A stretch of 33,860 bases of DNA. It comes from Methylobacterium aquaticum (GTDB lineage: Bacteria > Pseudomonadota > Alphaproteobacteria > Rhizobiales > Beijerinckiaceae). Shown here piece after piece: positions 32,792-33,860 of the stretch (position 1 is its first letter; every line of letters begins with the position of its first letter). The notes beneath the pieces were generated by a model. It was not told where the DNA came from. It worked only from the letters and a program-made list of their open reading frames with translations, and made no database searches. Position numbers and translations under genes: made by a program. The stretch lies in assembly GCF_001043915.1 (NCBI RefSeq), contig NZ_LABX01000010.1:1-33860 (forward strand), in the 5' to 3' direction.

Positions 32792-32901
32792 CCCCAACCG
32801 CCTACCTCGCTCTCACCTCCGCCCTGGTGCTGGCGTGCGCCTGGGGTGCGGTGATGTGGTCGAGGCGGGCGGCCCGGCGGCTGGATGAGAGGGAACGATG
32901 A
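32788..32901 (+). CDS. 37-residue single-span membrane protein
   Basis: ATG 32788 overlaps the previous stop (ATGA), with AGGTGGGG just upstream. One hydrophobic helix (YLALTSALVLACAWGAVMW) is followed by a basic tail (SRRAARRLDERER), so the tail should face the cytoplasm. Its size and topology recall small phage membrane proteins (holin- or exclusion-like), but no specific role can be assigned. It ends overlapping the next start. Confidence 0.6.
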   Translation: MTPTAYLALTSALVLACAWGAVMWSRRAARRLDERER

Positions 32902-33278
32902 TGCGCGTTGTGATCTACGATGCTGAAGACATGGAGCCGATCACAGTCATCCGGCTCCCTGACCACATGCGCGGGTACCTGGACGAGATCCTAGATGGGC
33001 GCCGAGGCCCGGAGATCACATTCCCCGTGCAAGATCCGCTGCGCGCCAGGGACTTTCTGGCGGATGTCTCATCCGCGCCAGTCCAATTACGCGTCGTGCG
33101 CTTGAAATTCGAGCCGATCAGGAAAGGCAGGGGCCTCCTGATGTGGCTGTGCACGACACGCGACGGCGAAACAGCGCTTCTGCTGAAGTCGGTGTTCCTG
33201 CCGGGCCAGCAGCGAGAGTTGAACCATCAACGCGAAGATGCCTTCATGGCTGGGTTGTTCGCCGCGCTGGCGCGATGA
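32898..33278 (+). CDS. Element protein of unknown function, 126 residues
   Basis: ATG 32898 overlaps the previous stop as ATGA, with AGGGA three bases upstream; a second ATG follows directly at 32901. Begins MMRVVIYDAEDMEPITVIRL. An alpha/beta protein with a beta-rich core (VQLRVVRLKFEPIRKGRGLL). GC content is slightly lower than the neighbours. No family recognised. Confidence 0.6.
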   Translation: MMRVVIYDAEDMEPITVIRLPDHMRGYLDEILDGRRGPEITFPVQDPLRARDFLADVSSAPVQLRVVRLKFEPIRKGRGLLMWLCTTRDGETALLLKSVFLPGQQRELNHQREDAFMAGLFAALAR

Positions 33279-33643
33279 CCTATCCGCTCACCTGGCGCCA
33301 CACATGGCCCGAGCGCGGCCCGGATTTCCTGGCGATCGTCAGGGGCGGCCAGTTCGCTCGGATCTACCGCACCCACCCAGACCACCTCCAGGGCCACGAA
33401 TGGGTCTGGTCGCTCACCTACCCGGCTGCGACGAGGCTCAACAAGACCGGCCGGGCTGCGACCAAGGCGGAAGCGGCCGACGCCGTGCGGGCGGGCCTGG
33501 ACGAGGCCCTGCGCTGGCACGCCGAGCGAGACCAGCCGTTGCTTCTGTGGCGGGCCGACAGGGGATCGGATCTACAGCTCGATTGGATGCGCGGGCCGGT
33601 GAGGATCGTGGTGGGGCAGGATGTGCCGTGGCTGGAGGGGTAG
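33275..33643 (+). CDS. Element protein of unknown function, 122 residues
   Basis: ATG 33275 overlaps the previous stop (ATGA). Begins MTYPLTWRHTWPERGPDFLA. Tryptophan-rich, with a helical middle (AATKAEAADAVRAGLDEALR) that resembles small host-interaction proteins of phages, but this is a structural impression only. It is the last gene of the run; a hairpin follows 17 bp later. Confidence 0.6.
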   Translation: MTYPLTWRHTWPERGPDFLAIVRGGQFARIYRTHPDHLQGHEWVWSLTYPAATRLNKTGRAATKAEAADAVRAGLDEALRWHAERDQPLLLWRADRGSDLQLDWMRGPVRIVVGQDVPWLEG

Positions 33644-33649
33644 GGTCCA

Positions 33650-33688
33650 GACGCAAGAAAGCCCGCGCCGGAGTAACCCGGGCGGGCT
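33650..33688 (-). terminator. Intrinsic terminator, minus strand
   Basis: AGCCCGC (33660-33666) pairs with GCGGGCT (33682-33688), extended by four inner pairs past one bulged base. On the minus strand the stem is followed by TTTCTTGCG, giving a usable U-rich tail; on the plus strand it is followed by GAAGCTT, with none. It therefore ends transcripts coming from the right, directly after the repeat-like palindrome. Confidence 0.6.
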
Positions 33689-33693
33689 GAAGC

Positions 33694-33722
33694 TTCAATC
33701 CCCGCGCCTGCGGGGAACAACC
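33694..33722 (-). CRISPR. Solitary type I-E-like CRISPR repeat (no array)
   Basis: A 29-nt segment whose core CCCCGC-GCCT-GCGGGG (33700-33715) is a 6-bp perfect stem with a 4-base loop, the stem and spacing of type I-E repeats. On the minus strand the flanks read GTTCCCCGC before and GCGGGGATTGAA after, matching the outer parts of many I-E repeats (GTTCCCCGC ... GCGGGGAT.GAA). Only one copy exists: a second repeat would be expected about 61 bp away on either side, and neither side has one. It is therefore not an array. No cas gene is in the window. Confidence 0.45.
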
Positions 33723-33738
33723 TTCCAGCAAGCTATTC

Positions 33739-33744
33739 ATAATA
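33739..33744 (-). promoter_or_regulatory. -10 box for a short minus-strand transcript
   Basis: On the minus strand TATTAT, one mismatch from TATAAT, lies 16 bp upstream of the repeat-like palindrome. The -35 region at the right distance (CTGCTG) is poor, so the promoter would need an activator or an extended contact. Predicted start near 33732. Confidence 0.35.
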
Positions 33745-33799
33745 CGACTGTTTTCGGCTCACAGCAGGTCTACCGATCGCGCGACCGCCGCGCAAGCAC

Positions 33800-33838
33800 G
33801 AAAAAGCCCCGCTCGGCGTCTGCCGGCGGGGCTGAAGG
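33800..33838 (-). terminator. Strong intrinsic terminator, minus strand
   Basis: AGCCCCGC (33805-33812) pairs with GCGGGGCT (33826-33833), with four further inner pairs (CGGC/GCCG) closing a GTCT loop. On the minus strand it is followed by TTTTTCGTG. It would stop transcripts from minus-strand genes beyond the right edge and insulate the short unit at 33650-33744. Confidence 0.75.
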
Positions 33839-33860
33839 TCGGGTCTCGGGTCTTGGAAGA

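Larger units (their letters stand above)
28627..33860. mobile_element. Left part of an integrative element in a tRNA-Pro gene (continues past the right edge)
   Basis: The element is bounded on the left by the tRNA-Pro half-site. It contains ten tightly packed plus-strand genes of unfamiliar type, two similar promoters with internal dyads, and a terminator-flanked repeat-like palindrome. No integrase, terminase, capsid, relaxase or replication gene is visible, so prophage, phage-inducible satellite and integrative element remain open. The integrase should be near the intact tRNA on the right. Confidence 0.6.

Noticed and set aside
33694..33722. A CRISPR array at the right end
   Set aside because: Only one repeat-like unit is present; no second copy at the expected spacing on either side within the window and no cas genes. 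It is reported as a solitary repeat instead.

Overview
The window looks like chromosome of a GC-rich alphaproteobacterium, most likely Methylobacterium or a close relative. Support for this is the very high GC content, the use of TTG and GTG starts, a CopG-type regulator next to a PHB-depolymerase-type esterase, the lipA-coq10 pair, the lipid A N-terminal-domain (LABN) protein behind two glycosyltransferases, and the types of IS remnants. The assignment rests on gene content only; no marker gene was compared.

Layout. Positions 1-13490 are core-like. On the minus strand an amidoligase-type gene runs off the left edge, with a membrane class III nucleotide cyclase overlapping it. On the plus strand follow a ribbon-helix-helix regulator and a PHB-depolymerase-family esterase. 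A minus-strand ferric-iron ABC importer comes next (ATPase 7817-6729, periplasmic binding protein 6630-5611, fused permease 5194-3548). Then, on the plus strand, come a small conserved protein, a cassette of membrane glycosyltransferase, polyprenyl-phosphate glycosyltransferase and LABN protein, a GlsB/YeaQ-type membrane protein, lipoyl synthase (lipA) and a COQ10/RatA-type START protein.

From 13490 to 28620 the region is accessory and scarred. It holds a nonsense-mutated IS481-type fragment, an AT-rich regulatory stretch, a 2060-residue glycine-repeat autotransporter with terminator, a complete IS4-type element with perfect 15-bp inverted repeats, a secreted beta-helix protein, a frameshifted umuC tail, a Tat-exported hydrolase, an SRAP (YedK/HMCES) protein, several very small genes and the C-terminal scrap of a tyrosine recombinase.

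At 28627-28672 lies the 3' half of a tRNA-Pro(GGG), from anticodon loop to CCA, on the minus strand. This is the expected footprint (att site) of an element that integrated into a tRNA gene, and its orientation puts the element to the right. From 28901 to 33643 there is a compact plus-strand array of ten mostly unrecognised genes, many joined by ATGA or TGATG overlaps. The two upstream blocks are preceded by similar promoters carrying a dyad between the -35 and -10 boxes. No integrase, capsid or terminase is inside the window, so I cannot say whether this is a prophage or another integrative element.

The most unusual signal is at the right end. A solitary 29-nt type I-E-CRISPR-repeat-like palindrome (33694-33722) sits, on the minus strand, just downstream of a good -10 box and immediately upstream of an intrinsic terminator, while a second minus-strand terminator insulates it on the other side. 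This is the architecture expected of a phage solitary repeat unit (an RNA anti-CRISPR), although a plain terminator or palindrome explanation remains possible.
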